Program-made: the position numbers and the translations under genes
Origin: Leptospiraceae bacterium
GTDB lineage: Bacteria > Spirochaetota > Leptospiria > Leptospirales > Leptonemataceae
Direction: 5' to 3'
Length of the DNA: 64,000 bases
Assembly (NCBI GenBank): GCA_026418015.1
Contig: JAOACE010000008.1
Span: 124,001-188,000, forward strand
Notes under the pieces: generated by a model
Told to the model about the DNA's origin: nothing
The model's database searches: none
What the model saw: only the letters and a program-made list of their open reading frames with translations
Shown here: positions 53,473-62,306 of the stretch, one piece after another
Numbering within the stretch: position 1 is the first letter of the stretch
How the letters are laid out: every line of letters starts with the position of its first letter

Positions 53473-53629
53473 TTAGAAACAAGTGTAATCCAAATAAATA
53501 TTAGCATTATATCTGTAAAGCAAAAAATCAAAGAATCAGATACAAAACATAAAATTTTTCTGTTGAGTTTTTTAAAGAATTATAAGTCCTGATTTACTCT
53601 TAAAAACACTATTTTTTTCTGTATCTATT

Positions 53630-54478
53630 ATGAAAGACGAAATCATTCTTGTTACTGGTATCTCTTCTGGAATTGGATTCTATTTAGCCAATTATCTTGC
53701 AGAAGAAGGATGTATTGTATATGGTATACTTCGCAATCAAGATAAATTTATTCAGAACCTAAAAGAGAAAAACATAAAACAAAAAGAAAATTTGATTGCA
53801 GTTACATTAGATGTTCGCAATTATAAAGAAGTAGAAAGACTAATTCAAGAAATTTATGATAAACACAACAAGATTGATGTTTTAATCAATAATGCTGGAT
53901 ATGGTCTTTATGGTGTATTCGAAGAACTAAAAGAAGAAGATATTCGGGATCAATTCGAAACAAATTTCTTTGCTCCACTAAAATGGATGCAAATGGTACT
54001 TCCCATTATGAGAAATAAACGATATGGAAAAATCCTTAACATTACTTCGATATTAGGTCGACTTACAATTCCTACTGGTTCTGCCTATTGCTCATCGAAG
54101 CATGCATTAGTTGCTCTTTCGGAAGTGATAAGATACGAAGTTCATCCTTTTAATATTCAAGTTTGTTCTGTGGAACCTGGACTTATTAAAACTGATTTTA
54201 AAAATAATATGAAGTTTAGTGTAGATTTAGATAATCGGTTCTCTCCTTATTTTAAGTTAAATCAAGTCATAAAAGAACAACTAAAAAAATATCCTTCTTT
54301 TACAACAGATGCTTCTGACGCTGCGAAAAAAATCATTAACCTATTAAAAAAAGAAAAATTACCAGCACACTATCAAATTGGTATTGACGCTGGATTCTAC
54401 TATAATTTAAAAACTCTATTACCAGAAAATATCTTAGATTTTTTAATTAAAGAATACATAAAAAATATTTTTGAATAG
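53630..54478 (+). CDS. Short-chain dehydrogenase/reductase
   Basis: Classical SDR of 282 residues. Cofactor motif TGISSGIG (9-16), NNAG (87-90), and the catalytic Ser140, Tyr153 and Lys157 (ITS...SAYCSSKHAL). The PGxxxT motif (EPGLIKTDF) follows. A long C-terminal part and lack of an acidic residue at the NAD site leave NADP preference open. Substrate unknown; many such enzymes act on lipids or sugars. It is separated by 3 bases from the giant coiled-coil gene downstream, so the pair is likely co-transcribed. Confidence 0.9.
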   Translation: MKDEIILVTGISSGIGFYLANYLAEEGCIVYGILRNQDKFIQNLKEKNIKQKENLIAVTLDVRNYKEVERLIQEIYDKHNKIDVLINNAGYGLYGVFEELKEEDIRDQFETNFFAPLKWMQMVLPIMRNKRYGKILNITSILGRLTIPTGSAYCSSKHALVALSEVIRYEVHPFNIQVCSVEPGLIKTDFKNNMKFSVDLDNRFSPYFKLNQVIKEQLKKYPSFTTDASDAAKKIINLLKKEKLPAHYQIGIDAGFYYNLKTLLPENILDFLIKEYIKNIFE

Positions 54479-54481
54479 TAT

Positions 54482-57400
54482 ATGGCAGTAAAAAAAAGCA
54501 AAAAAACAACAAAAACAACAGCGAAGAAGTCGATAAGAACAGTCAAAAATAAGATAAACCTAGAAACTTTAACAGAAAAAATCGAAAAAAAACCTTTCGA
54601 AAACATTTATGAAATATTATTACAATCAAATTTTAATCCTATTGTTTTAATATGTTATGATCAAAAAGATTTTATTACTGGTTCTTATGTATATAAAGAG
54701 AATGAATGGGTTAAAATCCTTCAAGAAAATAAAAAGGCTTTAAAAAAAATTTCTATCGAAACCAAAGAGGATTTTAACAAAATTTTTCCAGAAGTTCTTC
54801 CAGAAGATGAATTATCGTTACTAAAGTTTGAATATAATTTAGGCAAAAACAATTATGATTTATTGCTATTTACAAACCAAGAAATTAAGTTAACACAAAA
54901 AGATAAAAATAAACTAGAATACATAAAAAATGTCTTATTACTCCACATACAGATTTTTATTTATAAAGATATCATTAATGAATTCGAAAAAAAGATTAAA
55001 CAAATTAACCAAGAACATCAAGGAGAGATCAATTCTCTAAACAAGGAGATACAAGAAATTATCTCCAATCACGAAAATCAAATTAAAGAACTAAACAGAA
55101 AATACCAAGAACAAATCGAACAAATCAAAAATGAACTCATACAAAACAAAAATAACGAAATCCAAAATATTATCGCTCAACACGAAAATCAAATCGATGA
55201 ACTAAACAAAAAACATCAAGAGCAAATCGAATCTCTAAACAAAAAAATAGAAAATATTATCGCTCAACACCAAAACCAAATCAACGAACTAAACAGAAAA
55301 TACCAAGAACAAATCGAACAAATCAAAAACGAACTCATACAAAACAAAAATAACGAAATCCAGCAAATCATTTCTCAATACGAAAACGAAATCAACGAAC
55401 TAAACAAAAAACATCAAGAACAAATCGAACAAATCAAAAATGAACTTATACAAAACAAAAATAACGAAATCCAAAATATTATCGCTCAACACCAAAACCA
55501 AATCAACGAACTAAACAAAAAACATCAAGAACAAATCGACGCTCTAAATAAAGAAATTCAAAAAATAACGAATGAATATCAAAAAAGAATCAATGATTTA
55601 ACAGAAAAATATCATAAAGAAATCGAAATAAAAAATAATTATATAGCAGACCAACAAAGTTATTTCGAAAAAATCATTCGCGAAAAACAAGAAAAAATCG
55701 ATGAATTGCTACAGAAAGAAAATCTATTGACAAACAATCTTTACGAAAGCAACCAAAAAATTCAACAATTAGAGGTAATAATTCAAGATAAAAATTCAGA
55801 AATTCAAAAAATAAAAAATGAATATGATTTAAGAATTCTTAAACTAGAAGAAGAAAACCTGATTATTGTCGAAGACCTAAACAAAAATATTTCTCAGTTA
55901 AAAGAAGAAATAGAAAAATTAGAAAATCACCTAAAAGAAAAAATAAATCAAATTAAAAATAAAGACGAAGAAATTGTTCAATTAAACAAAAATATTGCCC
56001 AACTAAATGAACTTACAGAAAACCAAAAAAGAGAAATAGATACCCTGATAAAAAATATCCACGAAAAAAACGAAACAATCATAAAAATAGAAAAAGAATA
56101 TAAAGAAAGAATACAGATTTTGAGCGAAAATTACCAAAAAGAAATTCAAAATCTTAAAATAGAAAATCAAAGATTGCTCAGCCTGATAAAAGAAAAAGAA
56201 TCATTGATAGAAGAGCTTCAAAAACAAATTCATCAAAAAAATAATCTTATACAAAATTTAGAAAAAGAATTAAACTCTTTATCTTTTAACTTAGAACAAA
56301 CAAAAAAAGAAAAGGAACTAATCGAATTACAACTAAAAGAAGAAAAAGAGGTAATCAAAGAAAAAAACGAATTGATTCGAAAACATCATATTCAAATACA
56401 AAACTTAGAAAAAGAAAATAAACAAAAAGAAAATTTAATTTTGAACCTAGAAACCGAAATCAATCATCATAAAAATACTTTAAAAGAAAAAGAAAAAAAT
56501 ATTCAAGAATTCGAAAACCAATTGAATCAACTACAACAAGAAAATCAAAATCACCTCAATACAATAGAAAACCTAAAAAATGAGTTAAACGTAAAGATAG
56601 AAGATTTAAACAAACTCAAAAAAGAATTAGAAAATAGCTTAATGCGAGAAAAATTATCAAAACAAATGGGAAATATTATCATCAACTCTATTTTATCTTT
56701 ATCAGAAATGGCTGATTTTTCTTCGCGTTTAGAATATATAGAAAATTTTGTGTTCCCCGAAAAACCAAAACGCTTTACGATTTTTAAAATAAACAATCAA
56801 AATTTAATTCTATACATGACGAACCTAAATATTCGAAACTTTTATTTAGATCTATCGGAAACTATCTTTGGACAAGTAATTGCAGATCGTCAAATAGAAA
56901 CATCTCTAAAAAAGAAAAATCAACCACCTTATGATTTAACAATAAATCACAAACAGATTCATTATTATTTAGAAGAAGAATTAAATCCGATAAAACAATA
57001 TTACCAACAATCGTTGAACGACGAAGAATATTATATTGCTTTACCTATCGTTGCCAACAACGAAACCATTGGTATTTGCACCTTTGTTTTTTTCGCAAGT
57101 ATAAAAGATAAAATTGAGCCACAGACCTTACAACTCTTAGAAAATTTGATTCCTGTATTATCCACATCTTTCGAAAACGATGAATTTAAGAAAAAAAATC
57201 AGCAAATTTTTGATTCTTTTAGATCTATAAAAGATTTAGAAAATATTTTTCTTTATAAACAAAATAAATCCAACGATTATATTTTCTCTTACAACCTAAA
57301 AAAAGAAAATCAAGAAAAAATCCTAAAAAAAGAAGATTTATTATATTTTATTTATTCTAAGGTTTTCGAAATACCCAAATTATCCCAAAAGCAATTAACA

Positions 57401-57832
57401 AAGGAATTAATCGACGAATTTTTAACAACCATAGAAGAGGTATTATTTCGCTCTGAATATATTTTTAAAAAACCATCGTTTAATCATTGGGATTTTATTG
57501 TAGAAAAATTTCAAGATTATCCTAGTTATTTCTTCTGGGTTTTAATCGAATTTTTCTTGAATGCAATTTTACATAGCGAAGGAAAAATCTTTGGTATTGA
57601 GCTATACAATGATGAAAAATTCCATATATTAAAACTTTACGACGATGGTGAAGGTATTTTAAGAAAAACGGGATCATACTTTCCAGAAAAAGGAACAGGT
57701 ATTAAATTATTCCAAAATATAGCAAATCTAATCAATGCAAAACTGATTATTACCAAAGGGTTAGATAGCTTTGGAACATCCATAGAGTTCCATTGGGATA
57801 AGTTTTTTATTCATTTCGAAAATCTATATTAA
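54482..57832 (+). CDS. Giant coiled-coil protein with GAF-like and GHKL ATPase domains
   Basis: 1116 residues. Lys/Thr-rich start (1-26), a small alpha/beta domain (about 30-150), then about 570 residues of continuous coiled coil (165-735) with near-identical DNA repeats, a GAF-like domain (about 740-900) and a C-terminal histidine-kinase-type ATPase fold: N-box FFLNAILHS near 1022, G1 YDDGEGI near 1053 and G2 GTGIKLFQN near 1069. No His phosphorylation helix (DHp) is recognisable, so it may be a GHKL ATPase or anti-sigma-like protein and not a kinase. No TM segment. Architecture not familiar to me. The 3' end overlaps a convergent gene by 26 bases. Confidence 0.78.
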   Translation: MAVKKSKKTTKTTAKKSIRTVKNKINLETLTEKIEKKPFENIYEILLQSNFNPIVLICYDQKDFITGSYVYKENEWVKILQENKKALKKISIETKEDFNKIFPEVLPEDELSLLKFEYNLGKNNYDLLLFTNQEIKLTQKDKNKLEYIKNVLLLHIQIFIYKDIINEFEKKIKQINQEHQGEINSLNKEIQEIISNHENQIKELNRKYQEQIEQIKNELIQNKNNEIQNIIAQHENQIDELNKKHQEQIESLNKKIENIIAQHQNQINELNRKYQEQIEQIKNELIQNKNNEIQQIISQYENEINELNKKHQEQIEQIKNELIQNKNNEIQNIIAQHQNQINELNKKHQEQIDALNKEIQKITNEYQKRINDLTEKYHKEIEIKNNYIADQQSYFEKIIREKQEKIDELLQKENLLTNNLYESNQKIQQLEVIIQDKNSEIQKIKNEYDLRILKLEEENLIIVEDLNKNISQLKEEIEKLENHLKEKINQIKNKDEEIVQLNKNIAQLNELTENQKREIDTLIKNIHEKNETIIKIEKEYKERIQILSENYQKEIQNLKIENQRLLSLIKEKESLIEELQKQIHQKNNLIQNLEKELNSLSFNLEQTKKEKELIELQLKEEKEVIKEKNELIRKHHIQIQNLEKENKQKENLILNLETEINHHKNTLKEKEKNIQEFENQLNQLQQENQNHLNTIENLKNELNVKIEDLNKLKKELENSLMREKLSKQMGNIIINSILSLSEMADFSSRLEYIENFVFPEKPKRFTIFKINNQNLILYMTNLNIRNFYLDLSETIFGQVIADRQIETSLKKKNQPPYDLTINHKQIHYYLEEELNPIKQYYQQSLNDEEYYIALPIVANNETIGICTFVFFASIKDKIEPQTLQLLENLIPVLSTSFENDEFKKKNQQIFDSFRSIKDLENIFLYKQNKSNDYIFSYNLKKENQEKILKKEDLLYFIYSKVFEIPKLSQKQLTKELIDEFLTTIEEVLFRSEYIFKKPSFNHWDFIVEKFQDYPSYFFWVLIEFFLNAILHSEGKIFGIELYNDEKFHILKLYDDGEGILRKTGSYFPEKGTGIKLFQNIANLINAKLIITKGLDSFGTSIEFHWDKFFIHFENLY
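55012..55560 (+). repeat. Internal DNA repeats in the coiled-coil region
   Basis: Interleaved imperfect repeats coding for two alternating modules, IIAQHQNQINELNKKHQEQ and IEQIKNELIQNKNNEIQ. The second module starts (GAACAAATCGAACAAATC) at about 55109, 55307 and 55418, that is 198 and 111 bases apart. Nucleotide identity among copies is very high, with silent changes only in part. Confidence 0.85.
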
Positions 57833-58532
57833 TTAGTTGATTATCTTTATAAAAACTTATAAAATTGATAATGGGCTGATTGTTGACGAATCTATAAGAT
57901 ATAAGCTTTTCTAATAAGTCGTTTTGATAGTACTCTTCGCGAAGGAGTCTTTCTTCGGAATCATAAAATTTTGCTGTGCCGTTTTTTTTGCCTTGGTTGT
58001 AAAAAATTTCGAACTGTTTTTTGCCATTCTTGTAGAATCGAATACGCTTTTGATGGAAACTTCCAGCATAATAGGTTCCCATCTCTTCTACTTGACCATT
58101 ATCGTAATATCTTATATATGGACCGTTTTCATTACCAAATTCACCGTTTAGAACAAATTTATTCTTATCGATGGGAAATTTCAGATAATGGAGCGTTAAA
58201 TATATCTTACCATTGGGAAAGTAATAAACCCATTCTCCTACTCTATAACCTTGATCATAATTTCCTTTTTGAGAGATACTCCCATTTCGAAAATATTGTA
58301 TATAAACTCCATGGTAAAGTTGATTTTCTTTCTTTGCTTCTCTAAAAAGTTTTCCATCTTCGAACCATATTATTTCTTTTTGGTTGTCTTCGTATCTCCA
58401 TTGTCGAAAACGATGATTATACGAAGCTTCTTTAAATACAGAAGCTGGTCTTGGCGGTACATATAAACGTTCGCAGTTAATAAAATAAATTAATAAAACT
58501 AATAATGAAAAATATTTTATAAAATAATTCAT
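57807..58532 (-). CDS. MORN/YwqK-type repeat lipoprotein
   Basis: A 241-residue predicted lipoprotein: signal peptide 1-19 and a relaxed lipobox YFINC (Cys20). The mature part carries repeats of the form G-x-Y-x-x-Y-F-x-N-G-x-I-x-x-x-G-N-Y, e.g. GVYIQYFRNGSISQKGNY and GEWVYYFPNGKIYLTL, as in the exported MORN-like protein at 26226-26960. Function unknown; a surface or periplasmic beta solenoid is expected. It is convergent with and overlaps the coiled-coil gene by 26 bases, in a region with no terminator. Confidence 0.78.
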   Translation of the reverse strand: MNYFIKYFSLLVLLIYFINCERLYVPPRPASVFKEASYNHRFRQWRYEDNQKEIIWFEDGKLFREAKKENQLYHGVYIQYFRNGSISQKGNYDQGYRVGEWVYYFPNGKIYLTLHYLKFPIDKNKFVLNGEFGNENGPYIRYYDNGQVEEMGTYYAGSFHQKRIRFYKNGKKQFEIFYNQGKKNGTAKFYDSEERLLREEYYQNDLLEKLISYRFVNNQPIINFISFYKDNQLINIDFRNE

Positions 58533-58557
58533 ATATAATTTTTATAAAATTTATTTA

Positions 58558-59253
58558 CTATTGATTTACAATTTCTATCTTACGTTCTAAGATTAATTTT
58601 CTTTCTCTATCCAATACCTTTACCATATAGGTACCGGGATCGATTTGGCCAGCAAAATATATATAATTAACAGTTTTGGGAATTCTTCTACCTAAAACTG
58701 CTTCTTCGGATAGAGAATTTCCTTCCATTCTTAAAACTTGTATTGTGTAGTAATCGGATTTCTTTTCTAAATAAGTAAACCTGATATGAAGTAACTGACC
58801 TGGATATAACGTTATAACATTATTATCTAAAAAGTCTTTATAGTTTTCTTCAGTAATTTCTGTATTAGAAATAGATAAAAAGTATCTAGGCGAAAATAAG
58901 TAAACTGCTAATTTCCATATCCCTGCAATTAATAATAATACCAACAAAAAAATAAGAATATTTTTTAGAATAGGCGTATAATCTTTTCTTTGATTATCTT
59001 CTACGTAGTCTTCTAACCTTAAATCTGCAGAAACATTATATATAGAATCACGCTTTTTTGTCATATTTTCCTTATTTTTTATCGAATATTGTGTGTCGTG
59101 AATTTTTTGATCACTTTCTAAAAAATTTTCTTGTCGCTGATTGGTTTGAATTTCTTTAACAACATCTGAAAATTCCACTTCCTTGTCGGTAGATATATTT
59201 TTTTTTACTTCTTCTTGGATTTTTTGGGTTAGCTTATCTTTTTTGGATGCCAT
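58558..59253 (-). CDS. Bitopic membrane protein coupled to ParA
   Basis: 231 residues. A charged, Lys/Glu/Gln-rich cytoplasmic part (1-95), one TM helix (about 99-119, ILIFLLVLLLIAGIWKLAVYL) and an extracytoplasmic beta-rich domain (about 125-231, ending in ILERKIEIVNQ). No family recognised. The gene overlaps the end of the ParA gene by 20 bases, so the two are translated together. The arrangement suggests a membrane anchor or target for the ParA ATPase. No ParB is adjacent. Confidence 0.6.
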   Translation of the reverse strand: MASKKDKLTQKIQEEVKKNISTDKEVEFSDVVKEIQTNQRQENFLESDQKIHDTQYSIKNKENMTKKRDSIYNVSADLRLEDYVEDNQRKDYTPILKNILIFLLVLLLIAGIWKLAVYLFSPRYFLSISNTEITEENYKDFLDNNVITLYPGQLLHIRFTYLEKKSDYYTIQVLRMEGNSLSEEAVLGRRIPKTVNYIYFAGQIDPGTYMVKVLDRERKLILERKIEIVNQ

Positions 59254-60004
59254 TAAGGATTATTTCTGTAATGGTTTGATATTGTAAAGCGACTTTTGAT
59301 TTTGGTGCATAAAGAGACAAAGGTTCCTTCATTAAGTGAGATTCTTCTACAACAACACTACGCGATATATAACCATCAAAAACAGGTAAATATTTCTTCA
59401 TTTCTTCTATCATTGCTTTAGAGATGGTTGTTCTATCGTCATACATAGTCATCAATGCTCCGAGAATTTTTATTTTTGTCCGAAATTTTTTGTTTAATGT
59501 TTCGATGGTTTCGAGTATGGTGCGAATTCCATCTAAGGAAAATTTTGCTGCTTGTAAGGGAATAACTACAAAATCTGAACAAAGTAATGCATTAAGAGTA
59601 AGCATTCCAAGGTTTGGTGGATTATCAATAATGATAAAATCAAATTCTGAACGAACATCCTCTAAACTATCCTGTAAACGAAAAAAACCATCTACATTTC
59701 CAGTTAGTAATGGCTCAACTTCGGACAATGCTAAGGAAGAAGGTATTAGATATAAATTTTCCCATTTTGTTTTTTTGATGATTCTTTTGGGATCTTCTTT
59801 ATCTTTTAATATTGCATAAACCGTTTCTTCTGTTTTTAAAGAATTCGGCGAAGCATCCAAAAAAACAGAACTGGCATTTGCCTGTGAATCTAAATCTATC
59901 AAAAGAACGCGATTATCCTTTTGGTTTATATTATATGCTAATTGTATTGCTGTGGTTGTTTTTCCTACACCACCCTTTTGGTTTGCAACAGAAATTGTAG
60001 TCAT
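59234..60004 (-). CDS. ParA/Soj-type ATPase
   Basis: A 256-residue deviant Walker ATPase. Walker A KGGVGKTTT (10-18) with the ParA signature Lys, Walker A' LLIDLDSQANAS (about 34-45) and Walker B FIIIDNPPNLG. Similar to Soj/ParA that segregates chromosomes or positions protein complexes. No parB gene follows; instead a bitopic membrane protein gene overlaps it, so chromosome segregation is not proven and a cargo-positioning role is possible. No Shine-Dalgarno. Divergent from gatB. Confidence 0.88.
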   Translation of the reverse strand: MTTISVANQKGGVGKTTTAIQLAYNINQKDNRVLLIDLDSQANASSVFLDASPNSLKTEETVYAILKDKEDPKRIIKKTKWENLYLIPSSLALSEVEPLLTGNVDGFFRLQDSLEDVRSEFDFIIIDNPPNLGMLTLNALLCSDFVVIPLQAAKFSLDGIRTILETIETLNKKFRTKIKILGALMTMYDDRTTISKAMIEEMKKYLPVFDGYISRSVVVEESHLMKEPLSLYAPKSKVALQYQTITEIILNGIQKR

Positions 60005-60034
60005 ATGGTTTAACCAAAATTTAAAGATCCTATA

Positions 60035-60062
60035 TTGACAATTTCTTTTTTGTTGCTAAATG
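60035..60062 (+). promoter_or_regulatory. Candidate gatB promoter
   Basis: TTGACA at 60035-60040 and TAAATG at 60057-60062 with a 16-bp spacer. The ATG of gatB is at 60089. Inferred by eye. Confidence 0.4.
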
Positions 60063-60088
60063 AATGATACAAAAAAAATGGTTTTTAT

Positions 60089-61531
60089 ATGAACTACGAA
60101 GCAGTAATCGGTTTAGAAATCCATTGTCAGCTTAAAACAAAAACTAAAATCTTTTCTTCTGATCCTTATGAATTCGGAGCACCAGCAAATACCTTAGCAG
60201 GTCCAGTAACATTAGGATTACCTGGATGCCTTCCAGTATTGAACGAAAAGGTATTAGAAATGGCAATCATGGCTGGACTTGCATTAAATTGTAAAATTGC
60301 ACGCATTACGAAATTCGACAGAAAACATTATTTCTATCCAGATTTACCCAAAGGTTATCAAATATCGCAGTATGATAAACCATATGCTACCGATGGTTTT
60401 ATCGAAATCAAAAAACCAAATCAAGAAACTGTTAAAGTAAGGATTCATCGAATCCATATGGAAGAAGATGCAGGAAAACTATTGCACAGCTCTTACGGTG
60501 GAGAAACTGTCTCATTTGTAGATTTAAATCGTGCAGGGGTTCCATTACTCGAAATCGTTACAGAACCAGATTTAAGAAGTAGCGAAGATGCTTGGTATTT
60601 TTTACAAACTTTAAGAGGAATCATTCGAGCATTAGGAATTTCTGATGCAAACATGGAAGAAGGAAGTTTACGTTGTGATGCAAATGTTTCTGTAAGAAAA
60701 CCTGGTGGTCCATTAGGTACACGCGTAGAAATTAAAAACCTAAACTCTTTTAAAGCTGTACGAAATGCAATTGATTACGAGATAGAAAGACAAATTTCTG
60801 TGTTAGAATCTGGTGGTAAAATCATTCAATCCACTGTACTATGGAATGCAGACAAGAAAGAAACCAGATTAATGCGAACCAAAGAAGATGCAGAAGATTA
60901 CCGATATTTTCCCGATCCTGACCTTCCTGTTTTCGAAATTAGCCCAAAACTAGTAGAAGAAATAAAAAATAGAATGCCAGAGCTTCCTAATCAAAAACGC
61001 GATCGATATATAAAAGAATATGGTCTACCAGAATATGATGCAACAGTACTTTCGCGAGAAATAGAAATTGCTTCTTATTTCGAAGAAACAGTTCAATATT
61101 CTGGGGACCCTAAAAAATCTTCTAACTGGGTAAAAGACGAAGTATTAGGTATAATCAACAAAAAAGATATACCCATCACACAATTTGAATGTACTCCAAA
61201 AAGACTTGGAACAATCATCAAGCTATTGAACGAAGGAAAAATCACTCAACGTATAGCAAAACAAGTCTTTGAACATGTTTACGAAGAAAACTTAGATCCA
61301 GAAGTAATCATCGAAAAATATGGTTATAAACCTTTGGATACATCCAACCTTAAACAAATTGTAGATAAAGTTTTCGAACAATATCCAGAGCAAGTCCAAC
61401 AAATTCTAAACGGTAAAGATAAAGTAAAAGGTTTTCTCGTTGGACAAATCATGAAAGAAACAAAAGGACAAGCACCACCTCAAGAGGTAAATCAACTAAT
61501 CGAAGAAAAATTGAATGCTCTAAAAAAATAA
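60089..61531 (+). CDS. gatB: Aspartyl/glutamyl-tRNA amidotransferase subunit B
   Basis: 480 residues, full length. GatB converts Glu-tRNA(Gln), and often Asp-tRNA(Asn), to the amide forms together with GatA and GatC. Motifs: VIGLEIHCQLKTKTKIFS at the start, RKHYFYPDLPKGYQISQYD near 85, HMEEDAGKLLH near 129, and the YRYFPDPDLP stretch near 272. A C-terminal YqeY-like tail domain follows (about 330-480). GatA and GatC are not in the window. Confidence 0.97.
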   Translation: MNYEAVIGLEIHCQLKTKTKIFSSDPYEFGAPANTLAGPVTLGLPGCLPVLNEKVLEMAIMAGLALNCKIARITKFDRKHYFYPDLPKGYQISQYDKPYATDGFIEIKKPNQETVKVRIHRIHMEEDAGKLLHSSYGGETVSFVDLNRAGVPLLEIVTEPDLRSSEDAWYFLQTLRGIIRALGISDANMEEGSLRCDANVSVRKPGGPLGTRVEIKNLNSFKAVRNAIDYEIERQISVLESGGKIIQSTVLWNADKKETRLMRTKEDAEDYRYFPDPDLPVFEISPKLVEEIKNRMPELPNQKRDRYIKEYGLPEYDATVLSREIEIASYFEETVQYSGDPKKSSNWVKDEVLGIINKKDIPITQFECTPKRLGTIIKLLNEGKITQRIAKQVFEHVYEENLDPEVIIEKYGYKPLDTSNLKQIVDKVFEQYPEQVQQILNGKDKVKGFLVGQIMKETKGQAPPQEVNQLIEEKLNALKK

Positions 61532-61548
61532 AGCGTTTAATTATCTAC

Positions 61549-62292
61549 ATGAGCAAATTTTTATTGGGAATTCCAGTCTATAACGAGGAAGAAAATATTG
61601 TACCTTTTTTTGAACAATTATTTGCTAAATTACCAGAAAAAATTCATCATATAATTGTAATAAACGATGGTTCCACGGATAACTCTAAGAACCTTTTAGA
61701 AAGCTTAAAAAAATATCCCAAAATAGAAGTTGTGCATCGTTATCCAAACCAAGGTTATGGAGCTAGTATGATTTTTTTGTTAGAGTATGCAAGAAAAAAT
61801 CATTTTGATTTTTTAATTACCATGGATTGTGATAGACAACACCGAGTAGAGGACATTCAACGATTTATAGAAGAAGATTCAAACATCGATGTGCTTTCCG
61901 GTTCGCGTTATTTACCAGATTCTCCTTTATGTGGTATTTCGCCTCCTCAAGAAAGAGTTAAAATCAACCAAAAAATTACCAATAAACTCAACAAAATTTA
62001 TCGATGGCAATTAACTGATGCTTTTTGCGGGTTTAAACGATACAAAACAAAAAAAATCAACCCTTCTTTACTCGAAGAAAAAGGCTATGCATTCCCCTTA
62101 GAATTTTGGGCATATTGTTATTACAATCAACTTTCGATAAAAGAAATACCTGTTGCCAGAGTTTACATTACCGATGATCGCAGTTTTGGAGAAAATTTAG
62201 ACAAACACAGAATTCGTTATAGATATTATTTAAGTGTTTTTAAGAAATCGAATCAAAAGTTTGCAAAAAAAATCGCAACAAAAACATCATAA
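61549..62292 (+). CDS. Family 2 glycosyltransferase
   Basis: 247 residues. GT-A fold of the dolichyl-phosphate-mannose-synthase-like group: GIPVYNEEENIVPFFEQL (7-24), VINDGSTDNS (nucleotide site), RYPNQGYGASM, and TMDCDRQHRVED (metal-binding DxD-like). No C-terminal TM segments, so it is probably soluble or membrane-associated. Acceptor and donor cannot be read. It lies 17 bases after gatB and 14 before an aminotransferase gene, so a shared transcript is likely. Confidence 0.88.
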   Translation: MSKFLLGIPVYNEEENIVPFFEQLFAKLPEKIHHIIVINDGSTDNSKNLLESLKKYPKIEVVHRYPNQGYGASMIFLLEYARKNHFDFLITMDCDRQHRVEDIQRFIEEDSNIDVLSGSRYLPDSPLCGISPPQERVKINQKITNKLNKIYRWQLTDAFCGFKRYKTKKINPSLLEEKGYAFPLEFWAYCYYNQLSIKEIPVARVYITDDRSFGENLDKHRIRYRYYLSVFKKSNQKFAKKIATKTS

Positions 62293-62306
62293 AAAAAAAT
62301 ATTCCT

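Noticed and set aside
55012-55560. Repetitive DNA that could look like a CRISPR or tandem repeat array
   Set aside because: The frame stays open throughout, the repeats encode coiled-coil modules, and spacings are irregular with no unique spacers.
57158-57166. Perfect DnaA box TTATCCACA
   Set aside because: It is single, lies inside a coding region with no neighbouring boxes, and is far from dnaA.
57971-58345. Plus-strand open frame of 124 codons opposite the MORN-like lipoprotein
   Set aside because: It lies entirely within the repeat-containing minus-strand gene, whose lipobox and repeats show it is the coding strand.
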